Below, in pieces: positions 39,269 to 61,464 of a stretch of 64,000 nucleotides of DNA. Made by a program: the position numbers and the translations under genes. The notes beneath the pieces were generated by a model, which did no database searches, was not told the origin of the DNA, and was given only the letters and a program-made list of their open reading frames with translations. The first letter of the stretch is position 1; the number at the start of each line of letters is the position of its first letter. The stretch lies in NCBI RefSeq assembly GCF_000219215.1, contig NC_015726.1:3534001-3598000 (forward strand), read 5' to 3'. This DNA is from Cupriavidus necator N-1 (GTDB lineage: Bacteria > Pseudomonadota > Gammaproteobacteria > Burkholderiales > Burkholderiaceae).

Positions 39269-39577
39269 TTACACCTTGATCTCGACGTCCACGCCTGCCG
39301 GCAGGTCGAGCTTCATCAGCGCGTCAACCGTCTTGTCGGTCGGGTCGACGATGTCCATCAGGCGCTGGTGCGTGCGGATCTCGAACTGATCGCGGCTGGT
39401 CTTGTTGACGTGCGGCGAACGCAGGATGTCGAAGCGCTGGATGCGGGTCGGCAGGGGCACCGGGCCCTTGACGATCGCGCCGGTACGCTTGGCGGTATCC
39501 ACGATTTCCGCAGCCGACTGGTCGATCAGGCGGTAGTCGAAAGCCTTCAGGCGGATACGGATCTTCTGGTTCTGCAT
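39269..39577 (-). CDS. rpsJ: 30S ribosomal protein S10
   Basis: 102-residue small-subunit protein, also NusE of the antitermination complex. It begins [19 protein letters not shown] and has [21 protein letters not shown] (trimmed). It follows tufA by 78 bases. Normally it heads the S10 operon; here a terminator follows it and rplC is 7.5 kb away. Confidence 0.98.
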   Translation of the reverse strand: MQNQKIRIRLKAFDYRLIDQSAAEIVDTAKRTGAIVKGPVPLPTRIQRFDILRSPHVNKTSRDQFEIRTHQRLMDIVDPTDKTVDALMKLDLPAGVDVEIKV

Positions 39578-39655
39578 GATATTTCCTTAAAAGAGCGATT
39601 GGGCAACGTGCCCGTTGAATGGGGACATGCCCGACAGGCATGTCCCAGGAAGTGC

Positions 39656-40846
39656 TTAGTCGAGGATCTTTGCCACGACGCCGGCGCCGACGGTACGGCC
39701 GCCTTCACGGATAGCGAAGCGCAGGCCTTCTTCCATGGCGATCGGGGCGATCAGCTTGACGGTGATCGACACGTTGTCACCCGGCATGACCATTTCCTTG
39801 TCCTTCGGCAGCTCGATCGAGCCGGTCACGTCGGTGGTACGGAAGTAGAACTGCGGGCGGTAGTTGTTGAAGAACGGGGTGTGACGGCCGCCTTCGTCCT
39901 TCGACAGGATGTACACCTCGCCGGTGAAGTGGGTGTGCGGCTTGATCGAACCCGGCTTGCACAGCACCTGGCCGCGCTCGACGTCTTCACGCTTGGTGCC
40001 GCGCAGCAGCAGGCCAACGTTGTCGCCGGCTTGACCCTGGTCCAGCAGCTTGCGGAACATTTCCACGCCGGTGCAGGTGGTCTTCACCGTCGGCTTGATA
40101 CCGACGATTTCGATTTCCTCACCGACCTTCACCACGCCGCGCTCGATACGGCCGGTCACCACGGTGCCGCGACCCGAGATCGAGAACACGTCTTCCACCG
40201 GCATCAGGAAGGTACCGTCAACGGCACGCTCCGGCGTCGGGATGTAGGTGTCCAGTGCGTCGGCCAGGTTCATGATGGCCACTTCGCCCAGCTCGCCCTT
40301 ATCGCCTTCCAGCGCCAGCTTGGCCGAACCCTTGATGATCGGGGTGTCGTCGCCGGGGAACTCGTACTTGCTCAGCAGCTCGCGAACTTCCATCTCGACC
40401 AGCTCGAGCAGTTCAGCGTCGTCCACCATGTCGCACTTGTTCAGGAACACGATGATGTAAGGCACGCCAACCTGACGGGCCAGCAGGATGTGCTCGCGCG
40501 TTTGCGGCATCGGGCCGTCAGCGGCCGAGCAAACCAGGATTGCGCCGTCCATCTGGGCGGCACCCGTGATCATGTTCTTCACATAGTCAGCGTGGCCCGG
40601 GCAGTCAACGTGCGCGTAGTGGCGGTTGGCCGTTTCGTACTCGACGTGGGCGGTATTGATGGTAATACCGCGTGCCTTTTCTTCCGGCGCTGCGTCGATT
40701 TCGTCGTACTTCTTGGCGGCACCGCCGAACTTGGCTGCCAGCACCGTGGCGATTGCCGCGGTCAGCGTGGTCTTGCCATGGTCAACGTGACCGATCGTAC
40801 CAACGTTCACGTGCGGCTTGGTCCGCTCGAACTTTTCCTTTGCCAT
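39656..40846 (-). CDS. tufA: Elongation factor Tu (copy 1)
   Basis: GTPase that delivers aminoacyl-tRNA to the ribosome, 396 residues. G1 is GHVDHGKT at residues 19-26, then the switch [14 protein letters not shown] and NKCDMVDD. It follows fusA in the str operon. The protein is identical to that of the second copy at 59378-60568; by eye about seven base differences separate the genes, six of them in the first 100 or so bases of the coding sequence. Confidence 0.99.
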   Translation of the reverse strand: MAKEKFERTKPHVNVGTIGHVDHGKTTLTAAIATVLAAKFGGAAKKYDEIDAAPEEKARGITINTAHVEYETANRHYAHVDCPGHADYVKNMITGAAQMDGAILVCSAADGPMPQTREHILLARQVGVPYIIVFLNKCDMVDDAELLELVEMEVRELLSKYEFPGDDTPIIKGSAKLALEGDKGELGEVAIMNLADALDTYIPTPERAVDGTFLMPVEDVFSISGRGTVVTGRIERGVVKVGEEIEIVGIKPTVKTTCTGVEMFRKLLDQGQAGDNVGLLLRGTKREDVERGQVLCKPGSIKPHTHFTGEVYILSKDEGGRHTPFFNNYRPQFYFRTTDVTGSIELPKDKEMVMPGDNVSITVKLIAPIAMEEGLRFAIREGGRTVGAGVVAKILD

Positions 40847-40927
40847 TTTTCAGCTCCTAATGGAATTCAGTCTTGTCGATTCATCACGCCGCCGCGCCCC
40901 ACGCGGGGTGCGGCGGCAAACAGCTTA

Positions 40928-43036
<2,109 letters not shown>

Positions 43037-43153
43037 TTTAATCCTCTATTCGTCCGTGAGGCGCCGGCATCTCATGGCCCGCGCCCCTAACACAAACGGG
43101 CGAGATGTGTAAAAACACAGCCCGCCCGGCAACCAACAAACGCTATCGCGCGC

Positions 43154-43624
43154 TTAGAAGCGGAAATGCGAGAACGCCTTGTTGGCTTCGGCCATGCGGT
43201 GCACTTCGTCGCGCTTCTTCATTGCGCCGCCACGGCCTTCCGATGCTTCCAGCAGCTCACCTGCCAGGCGCAGCGCCATCGACTTCTCGCTGCGTTTCTT
43301 CGCGGCCTCGCGCAGCCAACGCATCGCCAATGCCAGACGACGCGACGGACGGACTTCGACCGGAACCTGATAGTTGGCGCCGCCCACGCGACGGCTCTTC
43401 ACTTCCACCACCGGCTTCACGTTGTTGATGGCAACGGAGAACACTTCGATGGGGGCCTTGCCTGCCTTCTTTTCGATCTGGTCGAACGCGCCATAGACGA
43501 TACGTTCGGCAACCGACTTCTTGCCGTCCAGCATCAGCACGTTCATAAACTTGGCAACTTCAACGTTGCCGAACTTCGGATCAGGCAGAACATCCCGCTT
43601 GGGGACTTCACGACGACGTGGCAT
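43154..43624 (-). CDS. rpsG: 30S ribosomal protein S7
   Basis: Primary assembly protein of the small-subunit head and, in E. coli, translational regulator of the str operon. Start at 43624 gives 156 residues ([16 protein letters not shown]); the open frame begins 20 codons earlier without S7 similarity. Conserved [16 protein letters not shown] and [13 protein letters not shown]. Confidence 0.97.
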   Translation of the reverse strand: MPRRREVPKRDVLPDPKFGNVEVAKFMNVLMLDGKKSVAERIVYGAFDQIEKKAGKAPIEVFSVAINNVKPVVEVKSRRVGGANYQVPVEVRPSRRLALAMRWLREAAKKRSEKSMALRLAGELLEASEGRGGAMKKRDEVHRMAEANKAFSHFRF

Positions 43625-43849
43625 CTTCTTTCCTTTAGATTCAGTTGAGAGCGCGGTCAGTTTTTCCCGCTCTCCGGCCACCAACTAGCTTGCATGCGAT
43701 AGACAGCAAATTCGCCGGGTGACCACTTACTCGACGGCACGGTTGCCAAAAAGGCGCTCCGTTGTACCGCCGCCTGGTGACAGCACCATGACTCGCGCCA
43801 CAGGCTATCGTTTGTTGCTTCGGGTCTTTCCGACCCAGGCTGCTTAAGC

Positions 43850-44227
43850 TTAGGCTGCCTTCGGACGCTTCGCGCCGTACTTCGAACGAGCCTGCTTGCG
43901 GTCCTTCACGCCTTGCAAGTCGAGCGAGCCACGGACGATGTGGTAACGCACACCCGGCAAATCCTTCACACGGCCGCCGCGGATCAGCACGACCGAGTGT
44001 TCCTGCAGGTTGTGGCCTTCACCGCCGATGTACGAAATGACTTCGAAACCGTTGGTCAGGCGCACCTTGGCAACCTTACGCAGTGCCGAGTTCGGCTTCT
44101 TCGGCGTCGTGGTGTACACGCGGGTGCACACGCCACGGCGCTGGGGGCAGTTCTCAAGCGCCGGGCTCTTGCTCTTGACGACTTCAGAGACGCGCGGCTT
44201 GCGAACCAGTTGGTTGATAGTTGGCAT
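43850..44227 (-). CDS. rpsL: 30S ribosomal protein S12
   Basis: Decoding-centre protein, 125 residues, beginning [12 protein letters not shown]. The streptomycin-related segments are wild-type in form: [12 protein letters not shown] and [13 protein letters not shown]. First gene of the str operon; a consensus promoter lies about 280 bases upstream and 225 bases separate it from rpsG. Confidence 0.98.
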   Translation of the reverse strand: MPTINQLVRKPRVSEVVKSKSPALENCPQRRGVCTRVYTTTPKKPNSALRKVAKVRLTNGFEVISYIGGEGHNLQEHSVVLIRGGRVKDLPGVRYHIVRGSLDLQGVKDRKQARSKYGAKRPKAA

Positions 44228-44576
44228 TGTTCAATCCAGCTTGGTTTGACGAAAAACGCCACTCGCACCGGCATGCGCCAGGATGGAGAGGCAACTACGG
44301 GTTTTGGGCGGGAGAGGTGAGCGGACGCGCTCTGGAGACGGGACTGTGCGGTAACAGCATGCCAAAGAGCGCGAGCCGGCACCCGGATCCCGCGTCTGCC
44401 GCCACCGGTCCATGGAAACCCAGTCCGGAAGGCTTGCCGGCAGCGGCCTAAAGGCCACTTGTCCGACGGGCGAGCGAAATCCAAAGCCAAAAACTCGAAT
44501 CTGGCATCCTAGCAGGGGAATCGTATACCGTCAAGCCGTATACCCTTTCCGGGACGCGCTGACGCTGCCCTCCCGC
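44228..44576 (-). promoter_or_regulatory. Long rpsL leader and str operon promoter region
   Basis: No gene is seen in this 349-base stretch between recQ and rpsL. It holds the str promoter (44506-44534) at its right end and a leader of about 270 bases before rpsL, unusually long. No clear stable hairpin with a T-run was seen in the leader. Confidence 0.6.
44506..44534 (-). promoter_or_regulatory. str operon promoter
   Basis: Minus-strand TTGACG (44534-44529) and TAGGAT (44511-44506) are spaced by 17 bases. GTATACG occurs twice on the minus strand, just before and just after the -35 box (palindromic gtatac at 44538-44543 and 44523-44528), 15 bases apart on one face and a half of the helix. 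Confidence 0.8.
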
Positions 44577-46424
<1,848 letters not shown>

Positions 46425-46549
46425 AGACAACGGAATTGCTGAAGCCGGAAAAGCCGTAACCATACCACTAAGGGACCCGGCTTCAGCGACCGCAGGGCAA
46501 ACTCTGCGACGTTTCTCACGAAAGCAAACGCCGCGTGCACACCAAAAAA

Positions 46550-46576
46550 AAGCCCGGCTGGATCAGCCGGGCTTTC
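46550..46576 (-). terminator. Terminator of the rpoBC operon
   Basis: Arms aaagcccggct (46550-46560) and agccgggcttt (46566-46576) with a ggatc loop; on the minus strand a run of T follows. It lies 35 bases past the rpoC stop. Confidence 0.92.
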
Positions 46577-46610
46577 GGGCCGCCTTGCGGCGGCAAACAG
46601 CTTACTGCGA

Positions 46611-50858
<4,248 letters not shown>

Positions 50859-50983
50859 TGCAACTCCTTGTTTCGCCACCGCCCCGGATTTGGTCCGGGT
50901 CGATGGCATTCATCCTGTGGGAAATCCTTCGCCTGTAGTGTCGACGGGGAACCGGCCGCAACCGGCTCCCCTCACCTGCCCGA

Positions 50984-55090
<4,107 letters not shown>

Positions 55091-55509
55091 GGGATCTCCG
55101 AATCATCGCAGGGCTGGCTGGACCTGGCCGGACCTGAGGTGTTCAGCGACTGGGAGGGGATTTGGCGGTTGGCCGCTACCAACCTCTGGCTGACGGTGTC
55201 CGCACGCTGCGGGCGGTGTGGTCGTCGCATCAAGCGCAACGCCTGTACTCGCCCGGGGGACACCCGACCAAACTTGTCTTCTGCAGTCGGTTCAGAAGAC
55301 AAACATCAGCAGCAACCCCTTAGTGTGCCACTGATGTTTGGCCTCTGCTGAGACTCCGGCATGCCCAAAGGCACCGGGGCTCGCAAACATCACTTTTTCA
55401 CGCGAAGAGTGCTTCTCAAAACACTTTCGCACAAGCGCAAAAAGGCTGGCGCCGGGAATTTCCCTTTGCCAGCCCCATCCGCGTGCCGGAAGGGCACGCG
55501 AGCAATGCC
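55091..55509 (-). promoter_or_regulatory. rplL-rpoB intergenic region with attenuator and structured rpoB leader
   Basis: In order from rplL: a cgcgtgcc/ggcacgcg hairpin just past the stop, then the attenuator at 55439-55474, then two perfect stems, aaacatcag/ctgatgttt (55301-55309 with 55331-55339) and ttgtcttctg/cagaagacaa (55274-55283 with 55293-55302), and about 180 bases of GC-rich sequence before rpoB. No gene is seen. An attenuator in this gap is known from E. coli; the double-stem leader is an observation here. Confidence 0.7.
55439..55474 (-). terminator. Attenuator between rplL and rpoB
   Basis: Minus-strand stem ggctggc/gccagcc (55468-55474 with 55444-55450) with an internal GGGAA/TTCCC helix, followed by five T. 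Expected to let only part of the transcripts enter rpoBC. Confidence 0.8.
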
Positions 55510-55884
55510 TTACTTGACGTCGACCTTTGCGCCAGCGTCTTCCAGCTTCTTCTTGGCTTCGGCAGCTGCAGCCTTGTCCACGCCTTCCTTGACGGGCTTC
55601 GGTGCGCCATCGACCAGGTCCTTGGCTTCCTTCAGGCCCAGGCCGGTGATTTCGCGAACAGCCTTAATCACGCCAACCTTGTTGGCGCCGACTTCGGCCA
55701 GGATCACGTTGAACTCGGTCTGCTCTTCAGCAGCGGCGGCACCGCCGGCGCCCGGGGCAGCAGCCACGGCCATGGCAGCGGCGGACACGCCAAACTTCTC
55801 TTCAAACGCCTTGACCAGGTCGTTCAGTTCCATCACGGACATCGCGCCAACGGCTTCCAGGATGTCGTCTTTGGTGATTGCCAT
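55510..55884 (-). CDS. rplL: 50S ribosomal protein L7/L12
   Basis: Stalk protein that recruits GTPase factors; 124 residues. Acidic N-terminal dimerisation part ([20 protein letters not shown]), an Ala/Gly-rich hinge around residues 38-53, and the C-terminal domain with [20 protein letters not shown]. It follows rplJ by 69 bases. Confidence 0.99.
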   Translation of the reverse strand: MAITKDDILEAVGAMSVMELNDLVKAFEEKFGVSAAAMAVAAAPGAGGAAAAEEQTEFNVILAEVGANKVGVIKAVREITGLGLKEAKDLVDGAPKPVKEGVDKAAAAEAKKKLEDAGAKVDVK

Positions 55885-55953
55885 TTGAAATACTCCTACT
55901 AGATTTGATTCGGTATCGGTAATGCGATCTTTCGATGCGAGGCCTGGATTGCC

Positions 55954-56475
55954 TTAGGCGCCAGCAGCTTCCGCTTCCGCGGGAGCGCCTTCGGCGTTCT
56001 TGGCAGCCAGTGCAGCCAGCAGACGGGCGAAGCCCGACACCGGTGCCTGCATCACGCCCAGCAGCTGAGCAATCAGTTCGTCGCGGCTCGGGATCGATGC
56101 CAGCGCCTTCACGGCGGCAGCGTCGAGAACCTTGCCGTCATACGACCCAGCGCGCAGGACCAGCTTGTCGTTGGTCTTGGCAAAGTCGTTCAGAACCTTG
56201 GCCGACGACACTGCATCTTCGGAAATACCGTAGATCAGCGGACCGGTCATCTGCTCTGCGAGGCTTGCAAACGGCGTACCTTCGACGGCACGGCGGGCCA
56301 GCGTGTTCTTCAGAACACGCAGGTACACGCCTTGCTGCCGAGCGGTGGAACGCAGCTTGGTCAGATCGCCAACCGTAATGCCGCGATATTCGGCCACGAC
56401 GATGGTCTGGGCCTTGGCGACTTGCGCCGAAACCTCAGCAACGACGGCCTTCTTATCTTCAATATTGAGTGGCAC
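55954..56475 (-). CDS. rplJ: 50S ribosomal protein L10 (GTG start)
   Basis: Stalk base protein that holds the L7/L12 dimers; in other bacteria it controls its own operon through the leader. It has 173 residues and begins at a GTG codon ([14 protein letters not shown]), with TGGAG seven bases upstream; no in-frame ATG gives this N-terminus. Conserved [19 protein letters not shown] and [17 protein letters not shown]. Confidence 0.97.
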   Translation of the reverse strand: MPLNIEDKKAVVAEVSAQVAKAQTIVVAEYRGITVGDLTKLRSTARQQGVYLRVLKNTLARRAVEGTPFASLAEQMTGPLIYGISEDAVSSAKVLNDFAKTNDKLVLRAGSYDGKVLDAAAVKALASIPSRDELIAQLLGVMQAPVSGFARLLAALAAKNAEGAPAEAEAAGA

Positions 56476-56898
56476 GGTTAAGCTCCAAAATGACGCTAGC
56501 CCTCCGGCAATACCGGAGTCTTCACGTCAGCACAAACGAACGGCGTCCGATTGGCCCGAATCACCCGGGACAGGCCCGGATTCATCAATCCCTTCGGGTG
56601 CGCCATCTGCGCTGGTTGCCCGGGGTTGGTCATGCACGGCACCTGGCCCTGCCTGTACGTCCCGGCCGATTAAGCCCGCATGCCTGACTGCGGTCATGTG
56701 GACACCAGCGGTCTTTGATAACCAGCGGCGACTGCCTGAACACCATGTGTCCGGCTGCCGCCACTGCCCAAAGCCTTGCTCCCTATCCTTGTCCCGCCGC
56801 TTGACAGAACCAGGTCCGGAGCCGATCCCCGCTTACGCCAGGATCTTCAATTCGCGGCCGACCGGTGTTATCGGGTCCGGTCAGCCCATGCCGTCAGC
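56476..56898 (-). promoter_or_regulatory. rplJ leader region (probable L10 leader)
   Basis: 423 bases between rplA and rplJ with no credible gene. Near the rplJ end, a ctccggta-type hairpin (about 56502-56519) lies just before the ribosome site; upstream are several GC-rich segments that could form the long-armed L10-binding structure found in this gap in most bacteria. The assignment rests on position and partial structure; a covariance search was not possible. Confidence 0.6.
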
Positions 56899-57594
56899 TC
56901 AGGCCGACAGCGAAGCTTGTTCCACGCGCACGCCAACGCCCATGGTGGACGAGACGGCGATCTTGCGCAGGTACACGCCCTTGCTCGTAGCCGGCTTGGA
57001 CTTCACCAGGGCTTCCAGCAGTGCGGACAGGTTGCTCTTCAGCGCTGCGTCTTCGAACGAGCGGCGGCCGATGGTGGCGTGGATGATACCGGCCTTGTCG
57101 ACACGGAACTGCACCTGACCAGCCTTGGCGTTCTTCACGGCCTGGGCCACGTCGGGCGTCACGGTACCGACCTTCGGGTTCGGCATCAGGCCGCGCGGGC
57201 CCAGGATCTGGCCCAGCGTACCGACGATACGCATCGTGTCCGGCGAAGCGATCACGACGTCGAAGTTCAGGTTGCCGGCCTTGACTTGCTCAGCCAGGTC
57301 TTCCATGCCGACGATGTCAGCACCGGCGGCCTTGGCGGCTTCGGCCTTTTCGCCCTGGGCGAACACAGCCACGCGAACCGACTTGCCGGTACCTGCGGGC
57401 AGCACCACCGAACCACGAACCACCTGGTCCGACTTCTTGGCGTCAATGCCCAGTTGCACGGCCACGTCGATCGACTCGTCGAACTTCGCCGAAGCGCAGC
57501 CCTTCACCAGGCCCAGGGCCTCGTCGATCGGGTAGAACTTGGTACGCTCGATCTTCGCCTTGTTGGCGGCGACGCGCTTGGAAACCTTAGCCAT
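56899..57594 (-). CDS. rplA: 50S ribosomal protein L1
   Basis: L1 stalk protein that helps move the E-site tRNA; 231 residues. Conserved region [19 protein letters not shown] and the C-terminal part with [17 protein letters not shown]. It begins immediately after rplK, with no spacer (stop and start abut). Confidence 0.98.
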   Translation of the reverse strand: MAKVSKRVAANKAKIERTKFYPIDEALGLVKGCASAKFDESIDVAVQLGIDAKKSDQVVRGSVVLPAGTGKSVRVAVFAQGEKAEAAKAAGADIVGMEDLAEQVKAGNLNFDVVIASPDTMRIVGTLGQILGPRGLMPNPKVGTVTPDVAQAVKNAKAGQVQFRVDKAGIIHATIGRRSFEDAALKSNLSALLEALVKSKPATSKGVYLRKIAVSSTMGVGVRVEQASLSA

Positions 57595-58026
57595 TTACAG
57601 ACCCTCCACGGTGATGCCCATCGAACGAGCCGAACCGGCGATGGTACGCACGGCGGCGTCCAGGTCGGCGGCGGTCAGGTCAGCGTTCTTGGCCTTGGCG
57701 ATTTCTTCAGCCTGGGCGCGGGTGATCTTGCCAACCTTGTCGGTATGGGGCTTCGGCGAACCCTTGGCGATGCCAGCTGCCTTCTTGATCAGCACGGTCG
57801 CCGGGGGCGACTTCATCACGAAGGTGAAGCTCTTGTCGGCGAAGGCGGTAATCACCACCGGCACCGGCAGACCGGGTTCCATACCCTGGGTCTGGGCGTT
57901 GAACGCCTTGCAGAACTCCATGATATTCAGACCACGCTGACCCAGTGCGGGACCAACGGGCGGGGAGGGATTTGCCTTACCAGCCGGAATCTGCAGCTTG
58001 ATAAAGCCAATGATCTTCTTGGCCAT
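57595..58026 (-). CDS. rplK: 50S ribosomal protein L11
   Basis: Factor-binding-centre protein, target of thiopeptides and needed for the stringent response; 143 residues. Conserved [20 protein letters not shown] and the C-terminal [12 protein letters not shown]. It lies 159 bases after nusG. Confidence 0.98.
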   Translation of the reverse strand: MAKKIIGFIKLQIPAGKANPSPPVGPALGQRGLNIMEFCKAFNAQTQGMEPGLPVPVVITAFADKSFTFVMKSPPATVLIKKAAGIAKGSPKPHTDKVGKITRAQAEEIAKAKNADLTAADLDAAVRTIAGSARSMGITVEGL

Positions 58027-58185
58027 CTCTACTCCAATCCGGATCGCCCTTTCGGGATGCGATCCTGTTGAGTCGTAACGCGCTGTCGCCGCACCTTCGG
58101 CACGGCCTCACGCTCCTCTTGGCGCCGCCACCGGGGCGTCGCCGTTGCCAGTTGCCGCCCTTTCAGGCCGCAGCCGGCAAATTCC

Positions 58186-58767
58186 TTAAACCTTCTCGAC
58201 CTGGCCGAACTCGAGCTCGACCGGCGTGGCACGCCCGAAGATCGTGACCGAGACGCGCAGGCGCGATTTCTCGTAGTTCACTTCTTCCACGTTGCCGTTG
58301 AAGTCGGTGAACGGGCCGTCCTTGACGCGCACCATTTCGCCCACTTCGAACAGCGTCTTGGGACGCGGCTTCTCGACCCCTTCCTGCATCTGGGTCATGA
58401 TCTTGTCGACTTCGCGCTGCGAAATCGGGCTCGGGCGGTTGCGGGCGCCGCCCACGAAACCGGTGACCTTGCTGGTGTTCTTCACCAGGTGCCAGGTCTC
58501 GTCGGTCATTTCCATTTCCACCAGCACATAGCCCGGGAAGAAACGACGCTCCGTGACCGACTTGTGGCCGCCCTTGATTTCCACGACTTCTTCGGACGGC
58601 ACCAGGATGCGGCCAAACTTGTCCTGCATCTCGGCGCGTTCGATGCGCTCCTGCAGCGCGCGCTGCACGCTCTTCTCCATGCCGGAGTAGGCATGCACGA
58701 CATACCAGCGCTTCTTCGACGAAGGCGATTCCGGCGCGGTGGTTTCCTGCTGAGCGTTATCCGTCAT
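58186..58767 (-). CDS. nusG: Transcription termination/antitermination protein NusG
   Basis: Elongation factor binding RNA polymerase and linking it to Rho or the ribosome; 193 residues. NGN domain with [21 protein letters not shown] (trimmed) and [17 protein letters not shown] motif with [18 protein letters not shown]. The first 17 residues are a Thr/Gln/Pro-rich extension. It follows secE by 10 bases. Confidence 0.98.
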   Translation of the reverse strand: MTDNAQQETTAPESPSSKKRWYVVHAYSGMEKSVQRALQERIERAEMQDKFGRILVPSEEVVEIKGGHKSVTERRFFPGYVLVEMEMTDETWHLVKNTSKVTGFVGGARNRPSPISQREVDKIMTQMQEGVEKPRPKTLFEVGEMVRVKDGPFTDFNGNVEEVNYEKSRLRVSVTIFGRATPVELEFGQVEKV

Positions 58768-58777
58768 GTGCTACCTC

Positions 58778-59158
58778 TTATTTCCAGCCCAGCACGAGCG
58801 AGAAGACGACCCACTCGATGAGCTTGTCAGCCGACCACAGGAACAGCGCCATGACGACGACAAAGACGAAGACCAGCCCCGTCATTTGCCCGGCTTCCTT
58901 GCGCGTCGGCCAGACGACCTTGCGAACTTCCCGATACGACTCCTTGGCGAACCCGATAAAGTCCTTGCCTGGTACGGACACCAGTGCAACCACGATACCC
59001 AGTGCAATACCACCGAACAGTGCGGCGCCACGTACATAAGACGGTTGCTGTGCCAGTGCATAGAAACCGATGACGCCCGCAACCACCAGCAGCACCGCCA
59101 CGCCAAGCATCCACTTGCCGCTGCTGGCGTTCACGGTTTCAACATTGGGATTGGCCAT
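58778..59158 (-). CDS. secE: Protein translocase subunit SecE
   Basis: Clamp of the SecY channel. Start at 59158 gives 126 residues (MANPNVETVNASSGK) with three membrane segments, near 18-37, 46-65 and 95-120, and the conserved amphipathic SYREVRKVVWPTRKEA before the last. This three-helix form is usual in proteobacteria. The frame runs three codons further to 59167 but the internal ATG is better supported. Confidence 0.96.
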   Translation of the reverse strand: MANPNVETVNASSGKWMLGVAVLLVVAGVIGFYALAQQPSYVRGAALFGGIALGIVVALVSVPGKDFIGFAKESYREVRKVVWPTRKEAGQMTGLVFVFVVVMALFLWSADKLIEWVVFSLVLGWK

Positions 59159-59217
59159 GTTTCGCAAACGAGACTAAGCCGCGTCACGATTGCTCTTCGC
59201 GACGCGGCTGATTGATT

Positions 59218-59293
59218 TGGCAGGGGCAGAGGGAATCGAACCCCCAACCTTCGGTTTTGGAGACCGACGCTCTGCCAGTTGAGCTATACCCCT
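59218..59293 (-). tRNA. tRNA-Trp (anticodon CCA)
   Basis: 76 bases including an encoded CCA end. The acceptor stem AGGGGTA pairs with TGCCCCT; the anticodon loop reads CTCCAAA with CCA at its centre; the T-loop has GGTTCGATTCC. It lies between tufB and secE, as is common, with a hairpin (agccgcgtc/gacgcggct) in the spacer before secE. Confidence 0.97.
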
Positions 59294-59377
59294 AAAACAA
59301 CTGTGGGGCCGGCGCTGGCGCCAACCCCTTCTGGCAACGAACGCGGCCGGTTGGTGCCGCGTTCGCTATCAAACAAC

Positions 59378-60568
59378 TTAGTCGAGGATCTTTGCCACGA
59401 CGCCGGCGCCGACGGTACGGCCGCCTTCACGGATAGCGAAGCGCAGGCCTTCTTCCATGGCGATCGGGGCGATCAGCTTGACGGTGATCGACACGTTGTC
59501 ACCCGGCATGACCATTTCCTTGTCCTTCGGCAGCTCGATCGAGCCGGTCACGTCGGTGGTACGGAAGTAGAACTGCGGGCGGTAGTTGTTGAAGAACGGG
59601 GTGTGACGGCCGCCTTCGTCCTTCGACAGGATGTACACCTCGCCGGTGAAGTGGGTGTGCGGCTTGATCGAACCCGGCTTGCACAGCACCTGGCCGCGCT
59701 CGACGTCTTCACGCTTGGTGCCGCGCAGCAGCAGGCCAACGTTGTCGCCGGCTTGACCCTGGTCCAGCAGCTTGCGGAACATTTCCACGCCGGTGCAGGT
59801 GGTCTTCACCGTCGGCTTGATACCGACGATTTCGATTTCCTCACCGACCTTCACCACGCCGCGCTCGATACGGCCGGTCACCACGGTGCCGCGACCCGAG
59901 ATCGAGAACACGTCTTCCACCGGCATCAGGAAGGTACCGTCAACGGCACGCTCCGGCGTCGGGATGTAGGTGTCCAGTGCGTCGGCCAGGTTCATGATGG
60001 CCACTTCGCCCAGCTCGCCCTTGTCGCCTTCCAGCGCCAGCTTGGCCGAACCCTTGATGATCGGGGTGTCGTCGCCGGGGAACTCGTACTTGCTCAGCAG
60101 CTCGCGAACTTCCATCTCGACCAGCTCGAGCAGTTCAGCGTCGTCCACCATGTCGCACTTGTTCAGGAACACGATGATGTAAGGCACGCCAACCTGACGG
60201 GCCAGCAGGATGTGCTCGCGCGTTTGCGGCATCGGGCCGTCAGCGGCCGAGCAAACCAGGATTGCGCCGTCCATCTGGGCGGCACCCGTGATCATGTTCT
60301 TCACATAGTCAGCGTGGCCCGGGCAGTCAACGTGCGCGTAGTGGCGGTTGGCCGTTTCGTACTCGACGTGGGCGGTATTGATGGTAATACCGCGTGCCTT
60401 TTCTTCCGGCGCTGCGTCGATTTCGTCGTACTTCTTGGCGGCACCGCCGAACTTGGCTGCCAGCACCGTGGCGATCGCTGCCGTCAACGTGGTCTTGCCA
60501 TGGTCAACGTGACCAATCGTGCCAACGTTCACGTGCGGCTTGGTCCGCTCGAACTTTTCCTTTGCCAT
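59378..60568 (-). CDS. tufB: Elongation factor Tu (copy 2)
   Basis: Second gene for EF-Tu, 396 residues, same protein as the copy at 39656-40846. The start at 60568 is the same [10 protein letters not shown]; the open frame runs upstream into the tRNA-Thr spacer only by chance. It lies between tRNA-Thr and tRNA-Trp, the tRNA-tufB arrangement known in other bacteria. Upstream sequences differ from copy 1, while the coding parts are nearly identical, which points to gene conversion. Confidence 0.99.
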   Translation of the reverse strand: MAKEKFERTKPHVNVGTIGHVDHGKTTLTAAIATVLAAKFGGAAKKYDEIDAAPEEKARGITINTAHVEYETANRHYAHVDCPGHADYVKNMITGAAQMDGAILVCSAADGPMPQTREHILLARQVGVPYIIVFLNKCDMVDDAELLELVEMEVRELLSKYEFPGDDTPIIKGSAKLALEGDKGELGEVAIMNLADALDTYIPTPERAVDGTFLMPVEDVFSISGRGTVVTGRIERGVVKVGEEIEIVGIKPTVKTTCTGVEMFRKLLDQGQAGDNVGLLLRGTKREDVERGQVLCKPGSIKPHTHFTGEVYILSKDEGGRHTPFFNNYRPQFYFRTTDVTGSIELPKDKEMVMPGDNVSITVKLIAPIAMEEGLRFAIREGGRTVGAGVVAKILD

Positions 60569-60613
60569 TTCGCGACTCCTGTCTCGGTAGCGATATTGCC
60601 AGTGCGTGGTATT

Positions 60614-60688
<75 letters not shown>

Positions 60689-60725
60689 GAAACTTGACGT
60701 ACTACTCTGACAGCAACCGCGCGAC

Positions 60726-60799
60726 TGGAGCGGGTGAAGGGAATCGAACCCTCGTCGTAAGCTTGGAAGGCTTCTGCTCTACCATTGAGCTACACCCGC
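60726..60799 (-). tRNA. tRNA-Gly (anticodon TCC)
   Basis: 74 bases with encoded CCA. Acceptor arms GCGGGTG and CACCCGC pair; anticodon loop CTTCCAA with TCC. Confidence 0.97.
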
Positions 60800-60850
60800 C
60801 CGGTTCTTTCCTGCTTCTTCACCGGCACTGCCGGCTGCTGTCTTGCATTC

Positions 60851-60936
60851 TGGTGGAGAGGGCTGGATTCGAACCAGCGTAGGCGTAAGCCAACAGATTT
60901 ACAGTCTGCCCCCTTTAGCCACTCGGGCACCTCTCC
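60851..60936 (-). tRNA. tRNA-Tyr (anticodon GTA)
   Basis: 86 bases with the long variable arm of tRNA-Tyr and encoded CCA. Acceptor arms GGAGAGG and CCTCTCC pair; anticodon loop CTGTAAA with GTA. First gene of the tRNA-tufB unit, about 8 bases after the predicted transcription start. Confidence 0.97.
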
Positions 60937-60950
60937 GCAGAGAACTATCG

Positions 60951-60979
60951 ATTATGGGGCTTCTCACCTTGCCTGTCAA
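60951..60979 (-). promoter_or_regulatory. Promoter of the tRNA-Tyr-Gly-Thr-tufB-secE unit
   Basis: Minus-strand TTGACA (60979-60974), a perfect -35, and CATAAT (60956-60951) are spaced by 17 bases, with AT-rich start region ATAGTT next. The start point would be near 60944. Confidence 0.9.
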
Positions 60980-61179
60980 GCACTTTCCGTTGCGGATGCT
61001 GTACTTGGGCAGACCAGGGAAGGCGTTCCAGCGTGGCGCTTGAACCGCCTGATCGCTCCCACAAGCGCAGTTTAGATTTCTGCGTTCTCACCCTATAGGG
61101 GCTTTCCAGCGCGGCTCCTGGAGGCTCTGAGGCGGCCTGGCAGGGCCGCGAGGCCACGCGCGGCGACGGCCGGAAAAGA

Positions 61180-61216
61180 CAAAACCCCTCGCAGCACACG
61201 CTGTCGAGGGGTTTTG
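61180..61216 (-). terminator. Terminator of the rRNA operon
   Basis: Arms aaaacccctcg (61181-61191) and cgaggggtttt (61205-61215) with a 13-base loop; on the minus strand the stem is followed by TTTTGTC. It lies just past the 5S gene. Confidence 0.9.
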
Positions 61217-61225
61217 GGAATAAGA

Positions 61226-61340
61226 GCCTGGCGATGACCTACTTTCACACGGGTATCCGCACTATCATCGGCGCGGAGCTGTTTCACGGACCTGTTCGGG
61301 ATGGGAAGGGGTGGTTCCAGCTCGCTATGGTCACCAGGCA
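61226..61340 (-). rRNA. rrf: 5S ribosomal RNA
   Basis: About 115 bases. It starts TGCCTGGTGACCATAGCGAG and contains the conserved CCATCCCGAACAG and GTAGGTCATCGCCAGGC end. The ends are set by pairing of TGCCTGG with CCAGGC and may be off by a few bases. Confidence 0.95.
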
Positions 61341-61464
61341 TAAGGGGTTGCAGCGCTGAGGTTGAGGTCAACGCTGCGAATAGGGATGTAGTTGGGGTTG
61401 TGCGTCTTGTGTCAACTGTTTCGGCACAGTCACGATCACACACCAGGCAAAACACACTGGTTAT

